Origin: Arcicella sp.
GTDB taxonomy: Bacteria; Bacteroidota; Bacteroidia; Cytophagales; Spirosomataceae
Reading direction: 5' to 3'
Assembly (NCBI GenBank): GCA_025354645.1
Contig: JANXML010000031.1
Coordinates: forward strand, 1-33,209
Length of the DNA stretch: 33,209 bases
How positions within the stretch are numbered: position 1 is the first letter of the stretch; every line of letters begins with the position of its first letter. Made by a program: the position numbers and the translations under genes. Under the pieces are notes generated by a model. The model saw only the letters and a list, made by a program, of their open reading frames with translations, did no database searches and was not told where the DNA came from. This document shows, piece after piece, positions 16,873 to 25,627 of the stretch.

Positions 16873-17132
16873 GATTGGGTTTATTTAGGGTTTATTACTA
16901 TGTGCCATCAAGACTAAAAGCTTTACAAAAAGCGTCTCATTGGTTATTAATTTAATGAAGTAAAGGAAGTGGATGTGAAATAATAGCAAAATAAAATTTA
17001 AACAAGAATAAACAAAAATTTCCCTCACGAAAAATATCAATTCACTCCTTAAATTACTAAGTTCATCGAAAACCAATTTTAATTATTGACTTATTGTATT
17101 TGTTTTGAATCATTAACTAAACAAATACTCTG

Positions 17133-19331
17133 ATGAAAACCTTTACAAATTTACTCGTCCTTTTTTTTATATTAATTACCGTTCACTCTTTCGGTCAAAC
17201 ACTGCTGAAAGGAAAAGTGGTGGACGAAAAAGGAAAGGGATTGTTTGGAGCAAATATTTCTCTAAAAGGCACTTACGATGGAGCAACAGCGGATGCGAAT
17301 GGAAATTTTCAATTCAAAACTTTTGAGAAAGGGGAACAAAATATTATCTGCACATTTGTAGGCTATGAGGCTCATAATCAGAAAGTTACCTTAAATTCAA
17401 GTATAGTTGAATTAACTTTAAAAATGAGAGAAATTGCCAATGAATTAAATACAGTAACGGTTACGGCAGGAACTTTTGAGGCTTCGGACGAAAAGAAAAC
17501 AACATTAATAAAACCGCTTGACATTGTGACAACTGCGGGCGGGGGAGCCGATATAACTCAGGCTTTAATACTTCTAACCCCAGGTTCACAACGCAATGGC
17601 GAGTCCACTGGTTTGTTTGTGCGAGGCGGTTCGGCTCAGGAATCCAAGATTTTGATTGATGGTTTAACCGTTCAAAATGCTTTCAATACGCCTTCCCCCG
17701 ATGTGGCTTCTCGTTCTCGATTTGCCCCTTTTCAGTTCAAAGGTTCGGCATTTTCTACGGGTGGATATTCGGCACAATACGGTCAGGCTTTGTCGGCAGT
17801 TTTGCAAATGAATACTACTGATTTAGCCACAGAATCAGGTTATGTTCTCAACGCAAATTTGGCTCAACTATCGGCAGGATACACACAACTATCTCATAAT
17901 CATTCAATTAACGGCACGATTGCTTACAATAATCTTACGCCCTTATTTACTGTTTACCCACAAAATATTGATTGGGTAAAAATTCCTGAGCAACTAAATC
18001 TTTCAACTTCTTACCGTTTGAAACCATCAGCGGGTGAGAATTTTAAATTGGATATTATCTACGGAAAAAGTGCTTCGGGCATGATGTTTAGAGATGTGGA
18101 GGATTATAATTTGACAAAATTTGGCGTAAAAAACAGTAATTTGTTGATAACAAGCACTTACCAAAAAGCCTTAGATAAAGATGCTCTTTGGATGTTGAAA
18201 TCGGGAGTTTCGTATTCTTATAATCAAGACGATTTGCAAGCAGGTACGTCAAACATAAACAAAACCGAGCAACGCTCACAATTCAGAACTACTTTAACAA
18301 GGTCTTTTGAAGATAATAATAACCTTTTATTCGGTATGGAAGGGCATCATGCTCAATACGATTTGGCAGTTCAACAAGATGTGAAAAAACATGATTATTC
18401 CTTGATTGATGATTACGGAGCCTTGTTCAATGAATCAGAGTTTTACATTACCCGCAAGTTGGCAGGAAGAGTTGGAATTAGAGGTGAATATTCCTCTTTG
18501 GCTTCGGGATTTAATGTTGCTCCAAGATTTTCTTTGGCTTATAAAACGGGAGCATATTCACAGGTTTCAATGGCGGGCGGAAAATTTTATCAAACGCCTG
18601 ATTATCAGTATTATTACCAAAACAAAAATCTGCAATTTGAGCAAGCTACCCATGCAATTTTGAATTACCAGTTCATTAAGAATAAACGTACTTTCAGGGT
18701 AGAAGGATATTATAAAAACTATGATAATTTAGTGAGAGAATACCCATCACAAATGGGCTATTTTGATGCGAATCCACAACGATTTCCCAGTGGAAAAACT
18801 GATAATTCTGGTTATGGTTTTGCCAAAGGAATTGATGTATTTTTCCGTGATTCCAAAACCATTAAAAACGGAGATTTATGGGTGAATTACAGCTTTTGTG
18901 ACTCAAAGAGATTATTTAGTAATTACTTAACCGAAACCCAACCAACTTTTGTGTCAAACCATAATTTGAATGTGGTTTACAAGCACTTTATTGCCAAACC
19001 AATGATGACGATTTCAGCTACGTATTCATACACCAGCGGTCGTCCGTATTACAACCCAAATAACCCCATTTTCTTGTCTGAACGCACACCAGACGTGCAT
19101 AACACCAGTCTTTGGATAAATTATTTGACCAATATCAAAAATAATTTCATGGTCATATATTTGTCGGTTGATAACATCCTCGGCACAAAAAACGTCTATA
19201 ATTATCGTTATTCAGCGGATGGAAAAACCCGTACCGAAATCACGCCCGCTGCTTACAGAATGATTATGGTTGGGACGTATATAACGATTTCAAAGAAGAA
19301 GGTTTTGCCTTCGGATATGCGGAAGGAGTGA
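17133..19331 (+). CDS. TonB-dependent receptor with CarboxypepD_reg-like domain
   Basis: A 732-aa outer-membrane protein. The signal peptide covers about 1-21 (ending SFGQ). Residues 24-110 are a CarboxypepD_reg-like (CarbopepD_reg_2) domain starting LLKGKVVDEKGKGLFGANISL and ending at VGYEAHN. A plug domain follows (about 130-230), with VRGGSAQESKILIDGL as its recognisable core, and the remainder is a beta-barrel with many aromatic-rich strands. Such receptors take up ligands (glycans, siderophores, other nutrients) using TonB energy. No SusD partner or nutrient-processing gene is adjacent, so the ligand is unknown. It lacks a classical aromatic C-terminus, ending SDMRKE. A 12-bp hairpin follows the stop. 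Confidence 0.88.
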   Translation: MKTFTNLLVLFFILITVHSFGQTLLKGKVVDEKGKGLFGANISLKGTYDGATADANGNFQFKTFEKGEQNIICTFVGYEAHNQKVTLNSSIVELTLKMREIANELNTVTVTAGTFEASDEKKTTLIKPLDIVTTAGGGADITQALILLTPGSQRNGESTGLFVRGGSAQESKILIDGLTVQNAFNTPSPDVASRSRFAPFQFKGSAFSTGGYSAQYGQALSAVLQMNTTDLATESGYVLNANLAQLSAGYTQLSHNHSINGTIAYNNLTPLFTVYPQNIDWVKIPEQLNLSTSYRLKPSAGENFKLDIIYGKSASGMMFRDVEDYNLTKFGVKNSNLLITSTYQKALDKDALWMLKSGVSYSYNQDDLQAGTSNINKTEQRSQFRTTLTRSFEDNNNLLFGMEGHHAQYDLAVQQDVKKHDYSLIDDYGALFNESEFYITRKLAGRVGIRGEYSSLASGFNVAPRFSLAYKTGAYSQVSMAGGKFYQTPDYQYYYQNKNLQFEQATHAILNYQFIKNKRTFRVEGYYKNYDNLVREYPSQMGYFDANPQRFPSGKTDNSGYGFAKGIDVFFRDSKTIKNGDLWVNYSFCDSKRLFSNYLTETQPTFVSNHNLNVVYKHFIAKPMMTISATYSYTSGRPYYNPNNPIFLSERTPDVHNTSLWINYLTNIKNNFMVIYLSVDNILGTKNVYNYRYSADGKTRTEITPAAYRMIMVGTYITISKKKVLPSDMRKE

Positions 19332-19337
19332 AATTGA

Positions 19338-19381
19338 GAAATGGATTACTTTGGGCTTTAAAGGCTTGGGTAATCCATTTC
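19338..19381. terminator. Hairpin between TonB receptor and membrane protein gene
   Basis: GAAATGGATTAC (19338-19349) and GTAATCCATTTC (19370-19381) are perfectly complementary 12-nt arms around a 20-nt loop, located between the convergent stop codons of the TonB receptor and the polytopic membrane protein. It is the likely shared terminator for both transcripts. Confidence 0.6.
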
Positions 19382-19383
19382 AA

Positions 19384-20112
19384 TTATTTCATAAATTTAA
19401 CATTGCGAGCTTGATAAAAAGCATATGCTACTAATAAATCTGTAAAAATGCTTACTATATTTCTTACGATTGATAGTTGAGCGTACAAAACAAAATTTGT
19501 GTAATGAATACTCTCAGCAATTAAAGCAAATAATAAACTTAAAACATTTGAAATAATAAGACTTTGGCTAATTAAAAAATATGGATTTTTCCAAAGTGTA
19601 ATATTTGGTCTATTTGAATAAATTTCGCTCAAAAACGTAATTGGAATGACAATCAAAAAAAGTCGTACTAATATTGGATTAACAAAGCCATATTTATTAT
19701 AGCCATCCACAAACCAATAAATAAAAATTGATGATATAAAACAAACCCAAGATATTTTATAAACAATACTCGAAGTTTTTTTTTGAAGTATTTGTTTATA
19801 GAATCTACCTATAAAATAATAGACAGTTAAGCGAAAAAAAATAACAAAAAAGGTTGTATCATTTATTTTTAGTGACTTCATAAATTCCCAATATGGGTCA
19901 TACTTCATAACAGCCCAGATATGTACGTGTTCCAAAATATGTAAACTAAAAATTGTAAGTGAATAATATAAATAAATACGTAATGGATAATTCAAGTTCT
20001 TGATTTTCCAGAATGCTACCAAAATAGGAATTATCCAAAGTATTATACTAAACCTGTCGAAATTTTCAAGAAAACGATTATAGTCTTTTTCGAGTAAAGT
20101 TAGTTTTTCCAT
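19384..20112 (-). CDS. Polytopic membrane protein of unknown function
   Basis: A 242-aa protein with about six or seven hydrophobic segments, including FSIILWIIPILVAFW, IYLYYSLTIFSLHILEHVHIW, FFVIFFRLTVYYFIG, ISWVCFISSIFIYWF, ILVRLFLIVIPITFL and LIISNVLSLLFALIAES. No known enzymatic or transporter motif is visible; the layout resembles 7TM sensor-like modules without a signalling domain. Aromatic and Ile content is high and the coding sequence is more AT-rich than that of the flanking genes. It is the last gene of a tight run: the 150-aa protein gene ends 5 nt before its ATG. This suggests it forms part of the same unit as that protein and the papain-like peptidase, perhaps as a receptor or exporter; that is an inference. 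Confidence 0.72.
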   Translation of the reverse strand: MEKLTLLEKDYNRFLENFDRFSIILWIIPILVAFWKIKNLNYPLRIYLYYSLTIFSLHILEHVHIWAVMKYDPYWEFMKSLKINDTTFFVIFFRLTVYYFIGRFYKQILQKKTSSIVYKISWVCFISSIFIYWFVDGYNKYGFVNPILVRLFLIVIPITFLSEIYSNRPNITLWKNPYFLISQSLIISNVLSLLFALIAESIHYTNFVLYAQLSIVRNIVSIFTDLLVAYAFYQARNVKFMK

Positions 20113-20117
20113 ATTTT

Positions 20118-20570
20118 CTATCTAACTGTTACTCCAGCAGGGTCAATTCCTCCTGCTCCTCCAGGTCCTTTACGAGTAATATTGGCTTTATTGAAAAAAA
20201 CGTAATAATCTCCACTTGATGGTTGTGCTATTCTTGCATCTATTTTTTTATTATTGAAGGCTGCAGCTACGTCGGCACATAAGCTATTAACTAAATCTCT
20301 ATCCAAAATTCTATAGAATGCTGTATCCGTAGGATAATTACTATTATCAAAAGGAATCCAATATGCCAATACATTTGCAGGTGTTGTAATATTTTCAATT
20401 CTTAATGCTACATGTCCTGTTGGTGATTGAGCTAATACTCTTGCAAGCATCTTACAATCAATAGGGTATGAAATTTCATTGTTTAAACTTCCCCAATAAC
20501 GAATAACATCCGTCCTAATTACGCCAGAGATTAAAGGAGTCCCTGCTGTCCCTAATTCAAATTGTGCCAT
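20118..20570 (-). CDS. 150-aa protein of unknown family with Gly-rich C-terminus
   Basis: A soluble-looking protein without signal peptide or membrane segment. It has a plausible alpha/beta core (VIRTDVIRYWGSL, CKMLARVLAQ, HVALRIEN, NVLAYWIPF, YRILDRDLVNSLCADVAAAF, YYVFFNKANI) and a glycine-rich C-terminal tail, KGPGGAGGIDPAGVTVR at 134-150. I do not recognise a family. The leader before its ATG is almost pure A, the pattern that favours strong translation in Bacteroidota. It lies 17 nt after the papain-like peptidase and 5 nt before the membrane protein gene. The GG pairs in the tail could be a processing site, making this a candidate substrate or partner of the peptidase; nothing in the sequence proves it. 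Confidence 0.65.
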   Translation of the reverse strand: MAQFELGTAGTPLISGVIRTDVIRYWGSLNNEISYPIDCKMLARVLAQSPTGHVALRIENITTPANVLAYWIPFDNSNYPTDTAFYRILDRDLVNSLCADVAAAFNNKKIDARIAQPSSGDYYVFFNKANITRKGPGGAGGIDPAGVTVR

Positions 20571-20587
20571 TTTTTTGTTTTTTTATG

Positions 20588-21979
20588 TTAATTATTTTTT
20601 CTTACAAGTTTAATTCTTTCCAATAATTGATTATATCTTGGTATATCAATTTGTCCTTTAATTTTTTCTGATAAAAAATTTATCGTATTAAAGTCTCGGT
20701 TTATTCGAGCAGTATTATAAAAAGATTGAGTATCTGTAGAAATTAATTTAATCTTTTCAAACATTAATTCAGTTTTTAATTGAATAGTAGGATTTAAAGC
20801 ATTGCTTATAAAATATTGTGGTTTTAATAAATCAGAAGAATTTGTTTTAAACCGATAAAAAGCTTGATAAATATTAGGGTAAATAATATAACTTTTAATA
20901 TCTTTTATATTTTCTTTAGGATAAAAATTGTTCATAAATTTCACTATAATCCATTTTCTATCTATTAACTGTATTCTGACAACTATTCCTTCTCTTTGAA
21001 AAACAATATCTTTGCATTTGAAATTTTGAAAAGTATTTTCTATGTCATTTGTTCTATCTATTTTTAATAGTTTGTTTGAAATAAAATTTACATCTATTAG
21101 TGTGATTATTTCATCGGTAACTGTATCTACACAATTAGAATTTGAAATACAGTTAATTATTTTATTTAGCCTTATTGAAAAGTCGATATCAGATTCTTTA
21201 GCACTATAGATATTCATTAAATATAAATCTTTTGGATTATTTATATCAGTAGCCCAAGAACGTCTCTTAGGGTTATTAAAACACCAAGATTCAGTTTTTT
21301 TATGAATACTGTGAATAGTTTTTAAAAGTCTTATATGTTTACCAGATTCATTATTAATTAATAGATTGTAATCAATAGAGTAACTTTGACCTTCACAAGC
21401 CCCCCAAGGATCATTAACTATAACAAACTTTTCTCTTCCTTTTTCAAAATATCCTTTTAATACAACAACGTGTGATGAAGTTAGAAGTTCTTCACCTTCT
21501 CCATCTTGAACCATTAAAATAATAGGCTTTCCATTGTCAATTTGTTGTTTTACATCTTTCCAAGATAGTTTAGCAGAATCTTCAATAGAATAATATCCTA
21601 AATTTGAAAAAATTCTGTCAAATTCCTGAATATTATATACATCTGTTGTGTCTGCTACGTTCATTTCAATAGCAGTATTCCATTCCGTATTTTTACTAAA
21701 ATTTGAATCGCACTTTGAAGGTAGTGATGATGCTTTTAATTGTAGCTTATCTACAATCTTATATAAACTAACTGAATTAGGTTTATCTATATAATCTATG
21801 ACCATTTTCATAGAAGCTGCCCAACATAAAGAACTTCCAATTTGTGGTTCTAATTTTATTGGCAAGTTATTGAAACTATAATCGTTTGGAATTTGTAATT
21901 TTTTATTTTTTGTTCCTTTTTGTGCATTAGTATCAATACATACAAAAAGTAATAAAGCTAAAATTAGATTTTTTTTCAT
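20588..21979 (-). CDS. Exported papain-like (C39/C70-type) cysteine peptidase
   Basis: A 463-aa protein with a signal peptide (MKKNLILALLLFVCIDTNAQ, cleavage at about 20), so the peptidase acts outside the cytoplasm. Residues 40-200 are a papain-like domain: oxyanion Gln46 and nucleophile Cys52 in EPQIGSSLCWAASMKMVIDY, catalytic His170 in TSSHVVVLKGY, and Asn189/Asp190 in FVIVNDPWG. All catalytic positions are intact. About 260 residues (200-463) after the domain are of unknown type, rich in Lys, Asn and Ile, without membrane helices. The gene starts 24 nt after the response regulator gene and is followed 17 nt later by the 150-aa gene, suggesting one transcript. AT content is clearly higher than in the flanking metabolic genes. 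Substrate unknown. Confidence 0.78.
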   Translation of the reverse strand: MKKNLILALLLFVCIDTNAQKGTKNKKLQIPNDYSFNNLPIKLEPQIGSSLCWAASMKMVIDYIDKPNSVSLYKIVDKLQLKASSLPSKCDSNFSKNTEWNTAIEMNVADTTDVYNIQEFDRIFSNLGYYSIEDSAKLSWKDVKQQIDNGKPIILMVQDGEGEELLTSSHVVVLKGYFEKGREKFVIVNDPWGACEGQSYSIDYNLLINNESGKHIRLLKTIHSIHKKTESWCFNNPKRRSWATDINNPKDLYLMNIYSAKESDIDFSIRLNKIINCISNSNCVDTVTDEIITLIDVNFISNKLLKIDRTNDIENTFQNFKCKDIVFQREGIVVRIQLIDRKWIIVKFMNNFYPKENIKDIKSYIIYPNIYQAFYRFKTNSSDLLKPQYFISNALNPTIQLKTELMFEKIKLISTDTQSFYNTARINRDFNTINFLSEKIKGQIDIPRYNQLLERIKLVRKNN

Positions 21980-22003
21980 AACAATTAGTGTTTAAAATAG
22001 TAC

Positions 22004-22639
22004 TCAAACCAACTTCATCTCCAAAGCCTTCACCACCGCTTCCGAAGCGGAATTGACGTGGAGTTTTTCGTAAATGTGCTTCACGTGGTCGCAAACGGTG
22101 TAATAACTAATACTGCAAGCGTCGGCAATCATTTTATAGGACATTCCTTTTACCATGCACTGCAATACCTCTTTTTCTCTTTGGGTCAAATCAATATATT
22201 CGGGTTGTTGGCGGACAAATTGGCTCTGAAACATCTTTAAAACCCTATTTGCAATGCTTGGCGTTAGGCATGAGCCACCTTCGTGTACTTCCTCAATGGC
22301 TTGTACGTAGGTTTCTGGGTGTGGATTTTTAAGAATATAACCGTCTGCCCCTGCACAAATTGCCGCAAAAATCTTATCATCATCATCAAAAACGGTTTGC
22401 ATTAAAACCTTCACAGTTGGCAGATGCTTTTTAATTTCCAATAAGGCTTCAATACCTGTGATTTTGGGCATTTGAATATCCATTAACACGACATCTGGCT
22501 TGTATTTTTTGATGAGTGAAAGGGCATCAATCGCATTCCCAAACGCTCCCGAAAACCATATTCCATCGGCACTCGCCAAATACAAAGCGAGACTTTCTCT
22601 GAAATTCTTATTATCCTCAAACAGCAATACCCTTATCAT
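22004..22639 (-). CDS. NarL/FixJ-type response regulator
   Basis: A 211-aa cytoplasmic transcription regulator. The receiver domain (1-125) has the acidic pair at 8-9, phospho-acceptor Asp54 in VVLMDIQMPK, the Thr/Ser switch in KVLMQTVFDD, and the conserved Lys in ADGYILKNPHPE. The C-terminal domain (about 150-205) is a LuxR helix-turn-helix: LTQREKEVLQCMVKGMSYKMIADACSI and YTVCDHVKHIYEKLHVNS. It partners in all likelihood with the histidine kinase 300 nt upstream on the same strand. It is the first gene of the tight run leading into the papain-like peptidase, so it may control that run as well as other genes. A short TTGAG-word repeat (22647-22677) lies in its leader. Confidence 0.92.
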   Translation of the reverse strand: MIRVLLFEDNKNFRESLALYLASADGIWFSGAFGNAIDALSLIKKYKPDVVLMDIQMPKITGIEALLEIKKHLPTVKVLMQTVFDDDDKIFAAICAGADGYILKNPHPETYVQAIEEVHEGGSCLTPSIANRVLKMFQSQFVRQQPEYIDLTQREKEVLQCMVKGMSYKMIADACSISYYTVCDHVKHIYEKLHVNSASEAVVKALEMKLV

Positions 22640-22939
22640 TTTCGTTCAGTTTTGAGTTTTGAGCTTTGAGCAATGAGCCAAAAATTAACCCCATTATTTT
22701 ACTCATGAATCAAAACTAATGTCATACAATTTCACTGGCTGCTTGATTTTATTTCAATATTAAAATAAACGCTCACAGAACACAAGTAAATCTTATTTAA
22801 CGGTAAAGTTGCGATGTTTTTTTTTACGTTCATATCCCGAATATTGGGGGTATTTCAGTTATCAGTCAATAATTATCAGTTATTTTAATCGAAGATATAA
22901 TTTTAACTTTTTCTGATAACTGATAACTGAAAACTGCCT
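22640..22939. other. Non-coding stretch between histidine kinase and response regulator
   Basis: 300 nt without a credible gene. Near the response regulator it contains degenerate repeats of TTTTGAG/TTTGAG (22647-22677). The middle is AT-rich with no recognised promoter box. Next to the kinase stop codon lies an inverted repeat of CAGTTATCAG words (22853-22932), described separately. The split makes separate transcription of kinase and regulator possible. Confidence 0.5.
22853..22932. repeat. Word-repeat hairpin downstream of the histidine kinase gene
   Basis: TTTCAGTTATCAGT (22853-22866) and ACTGATAACTGAAA (22919-22932) are perfect inverted 14-nt arms. Inside them the same word recurs (TTATCAG at about 22874, CTGATAA at 22913), so a nested second stem is possible. 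It sits 7 nt past the kinase stop codon and could act as a terminator for it. Confidence 0.6.
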
Positions 22940-24010
22940 TCACACCTCATATGCCATCAAAACCAATTCTGTCCCCTCCCCTTTCACTGAATTCAAACTT
23001 ACGATTAAATCCTCTTCTTTGGAACGAGTTTTGAAACTTTCTAAGCCATTGCCTTCATAAACTTCTGAGGTATCGAAACCGATTCCGTTGTCTTTTATAT
23101 AAATCGTAATGGCATTCTTTTCGGCTGTAATTAAAACCGAAACTTTACTGGCTTTTGCGTGCTTGACGATGTTGTTGATGGATTCTTTGAAGACTAAATA
23201 CACATTGCGACGTTGTTCCATCGAGAGGTTCACTTTTGCATTAATCGTCTGATTATCAAAGGTTAATGCTATATCTTTTGCCGATAAAACCTCCGTAGAA
23301 AAGTTTTGCATTCTCCCGAAAAGTTTTTCTAAAGTGTCATTGTTGGGATTAATTGCCCAGACTGTATCTCGCATTAAACCAACTGATTCTTCGGAATTAT
23401 TAGTAATTTTTTCTAATAATGATAGCATTTCTGGGTTCTGCAATCCTACTTTTTTACGAAGTAATTCCACAAAAATAGCAATTGAATTGAGGTTAGAACC
23501 CACTTCATCATGCAAATCAGAAGCAATGCGGTTACGAATGTGTTGGACTTTAAGTTTTTGACGAAAATCGTAGAGAAAAAAAAGATAAAAACCGATGCCA
23601 ATAATCAGAATAGCGTATAATCCAATACTCCAATAAAACCAAGTTTTGTAGTAAAAAGGAATAGGAATACCGATTGTAAGGTGATATTGAGAGATGCCTT
23701 GTTCATTGGTCTTAGCCTTCACCAATAATTCGTAATTATTGGCGGGCAAATTCATGTATTTAATGACAGGATATTGCGTTTCTGTCCAATCTGTTTCAAA
23801 GCCTTTTAGCTGATAAAAATACCGAGTTTGCTGATTGAAGTTTTGCTCAAATTCCAAGGAAAGAGAATTTTCATTACCCTTGAGAGCGACATTTTTTATA
23901 GAGGGATTAATATTTTTTCCGTCCGCTAAAATCCGTTTTATGGTGATTTGAGCGTAGATTGTCTGGCATAGACAAATTGTAATTAGCAGTGTTAAGTATT
24001 TCGTTTTCAA
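22940..24010 (-). CDS. Sensor histidine kinase, HisKA_3 type with Y_Y_Y domain
   Basis: A 356-aa membrane kinase. It starts with TTG (an in-frame stop is nearby upstream and no ATG precedes), giving a signal peptide MKTKYLTLLITICLCQTIYA. Residues 45-115 form a Y_Y_Y-type extracytoplasmic domain (SLEFEQNFNQQTRYFYQLKG, ETDWTE, YMNLPANNYELLVKA), normally found after beta-propellers in hybrid two-component sensors; the propeller is absent here. One membrane helix (121-147) leads to the HisKA_3 dimerisation domain with phospho-acceptor His167 in SDLHDEVGSNLNS. The HATPase domain has the N box FKESINNIVKHAKAS and DNGIGFD. It should phosphorylate the LuxR-type regulator encoded downstream. The signal sensed is unknown; without the propeller, ligand sensing by this protein alone is doubtful. 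Confidence 0.88.
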   Translation of the reverse strand: MKTKYLTLLITICLCQTIYAQITIKRILADGKNINPSIKNVALKGNENSLSLEFEQNFNQQTRYFYQLKGFETDWTETQYPVIKYMNLPANNYELLVKAKTNEQGISQYHLTIGIPIPFYYKTWFYWSIGLYAILIIGIGFYLFFLYDFRQKLKVQHIRNRIASDLHDEVGSNLNSIAIFVELLRKKVGLQNPEMLSLLEKITNNSEESVGLMRDTVWAINPNNDTLEKLFGRMQNFSTEVLSAKDIALTFDNQTINAKVNLSMEQRRNVYLVFKESINNIVKHAKASKVSVLITAEKNAITIYIKDNGIGFDTSEVYEGNGLESFKTRSKEEDLIVSLNSVKGEGTELVLMAYEV

Positions 24011-24127
24011 GGTCTTACAGGTAATGGTAAGACTAAGATAAAGATTTTTTTGGTTACTTGCTTAAAACTTTGTTAAATTAAGATAATGCGTGATTAAATG
24101 TGGAAAAGTGAGTTACGTGGAATCTGA

Positions 24128-25609
24128 TTACCCCAAAACTTCTTTAATCACCTTTCCTTGCACATCCGTTAATCTAAAATTTCTGCCTTGAAATGGATAG
24201 GTAAATTTCTCGTGATCAAAGCCCAAAGTGTGCAAAATAGTTGCCTGCAAGTCATAAGTTGAAGTTCTGCCCGAAATTCCAGCATATCCAATTGGGTCAG
24301 TTTCTCCGTGAGAATAACCTTTTTTTATGCCGCCACCAGCCATCCAAATCGTAAATGCTTCGGTGTGATGGTCACGCCCTTTATAGGCTAAAACTCTGCC
24401 TTCACGGTTTTCTTGCATGGGAGTTCTGCCAAATTCTCCACCCCAAACGATGAGCGTTTCATCTAATAAACCTCTTTGTTTGAGGTCAATCAAAAGTGCA
24501 GTTGTGGCTTGGTCAGTTTCTTTACATTTTCGTCCCACTCCCACTTTCACGGAATCACCTTCTCCCGTTCCGTGTGTATCCCAACCCCAATCAAAAAGCT
24601 GCACAAAACGAACGCCATTTTCTACTAACTTTCTGGCTAATAGGCAGTTATTAGCAAAACTTTCTTTTCCAATTTCCGTTCCGTACATTTCGTGAATGTA
24701 TTTTGGCTCGTTTTTTATGTCCATTACTTCGGGAACGGAGGTCTGCATTTTGAATGCCATTTCATACTGCGAAATCCTTGCAATCGTCTCTGGATCGTGA
24801 AATTCTTCGTATTGTTTTTGATTAATTTGATTGATTGCCTCAATCGAACTTTTACGCAAATCTCTGCTCATTCCGTCGGGGTCGGTGAGGTACAAAACGG
24901 GGTCGCCTTCCGAACGGCATTGCACACCTTGATAAACCGAAGGCAAAAACCCACTTCCCCACGCTGATTTCCCAGCATCGGGATTGCGACCTCCCGAAGC
25001 CAACACAACATAACCAGGCAAATTCTGATTTTCTGAACCCAATCCATACGTTACCCACGAACCCATTGCAGGACGACCCAACCGTGGCGAACCCGTGTGC
25101 ATCAACAATTGAGCGGGTGCGTGGTTAAATTGGTCGGTGTGCATCGCTTTTAAAAACGAAATTTCATCGGCTACGGTCTGTAAATGAGGAAGATTTTCAG
25201 ATAACCAAGCACCACTTTTACCCACTTGCGAGAATTTCGATTGAGTACCCAACATATTAGGAACACCCCGAATGAAAGCAAATTTCTTTCCTTCCAAAAA
25301 CGATTGTGGACAGGGCAAACCATCCATTTTTTGGAGTTCTGGCTTATAATCAAACATCTCTAACTGTGACGGAGCACCAGCTGTGTGAATATAAATAACC
25401 GCTTTTGCTTTACCCAAAAGAGGCGAATTCTTAGGTGAAAGTGGATTCTGGGCATTCGCCAAAGCATCGGCAGAAACGTTATTTATCCCACAACTATTTA
25501 AGAATGAACCCATTGCCATCATGCCGATTCCCGTGGTGCATTGTTTGAGGAAATGCCTGCGGGTTTCGTATTCTACGAGATGTTTATGTGCTTCTTGGTG
25601 AATTTTCAT
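24128..25609 (-). CDS. DUF1501 family exported protein
   Basis: A 493-aa protein of the DUF1501 (sulfatase-like fold) family. A Tat-type signal sits at the start: TRRHFLKQC (16-24) followed by a hydrophobic stretch GIGMMAMGSFL, consistent with folding in the cytoplasm before export. The body has typical DUF1501 blocks: YIHTAGAPSQLEMFDYKP, SFLKAMHTDQFNHAPAQLLMHTGS, GSWVTYGLGSENQNLPGYVVL, LFDWGWDTHGTGEGDS, WGGEFGRTPMQENREGR and GRDHHTEAFTIWMAGGGIKKG. Its close partner is the DUF1549/DUF1553 gene just upstream (18-nt gap); the two are a standard pair in Planctomycetes and Bacteroidota. Biochemical function is not established; links to polysaccharide or sulfated substrate use are suggested by context elsewhere. 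Confidence 0.9.
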   Translation of the reverse strand: MKIHQEAHKHLVEYETRRHFLKQCTTGIGMMAMGSFLNSCGINNVSADALANAQNPLSPKNSPLLGKAKAVIYIHTAGAPSQLEMFDYKPELQKMDGLPCPQSFLEGKKFAFIRGVPNMLGTQSKFSQVGKSGAWLSENLPHLQTVADEISFLKAMHTDQFNHAPAQLLMHTGSPRLGRPAMGSWVTYGLGSENQNLPGYVVLASGGRNPDAGKSAWGSGFLPSVYQGVQCRSEGDPVLYLTDPDGMSRDLRKSSIEAINQINQKQYEEFHDPETIARISQYEMAFKMQTSVPEVMDIKNEPKYIHEMYGTEIGKESFANNCLLARKLVENGVRFVQLFDWGWDTHGTGEGDSVKVGVGRKCKETDQATTALLIDLKQRGLLDETLIVWGGEFGRTPMQENREGRVLAYKGRDHHTEAFTIWMAGGGIKKGYSHGETDPIGYAGISGRTSTYDLQATILHTLGFDHEKFTYPFQGRNFRLTDVQGKVIKEVLG

Positions 25610-25627
25610 TTTTTGTTGATTTTTATA

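Noticed and set aside
16885-17076. 63-aa minus-strand frame between the exported protein and the TonB receptor
   Set aside because: AT-rich intergenic DNA giving a Phe/Leu/Ile-rich product with no leader or family; considered chance.
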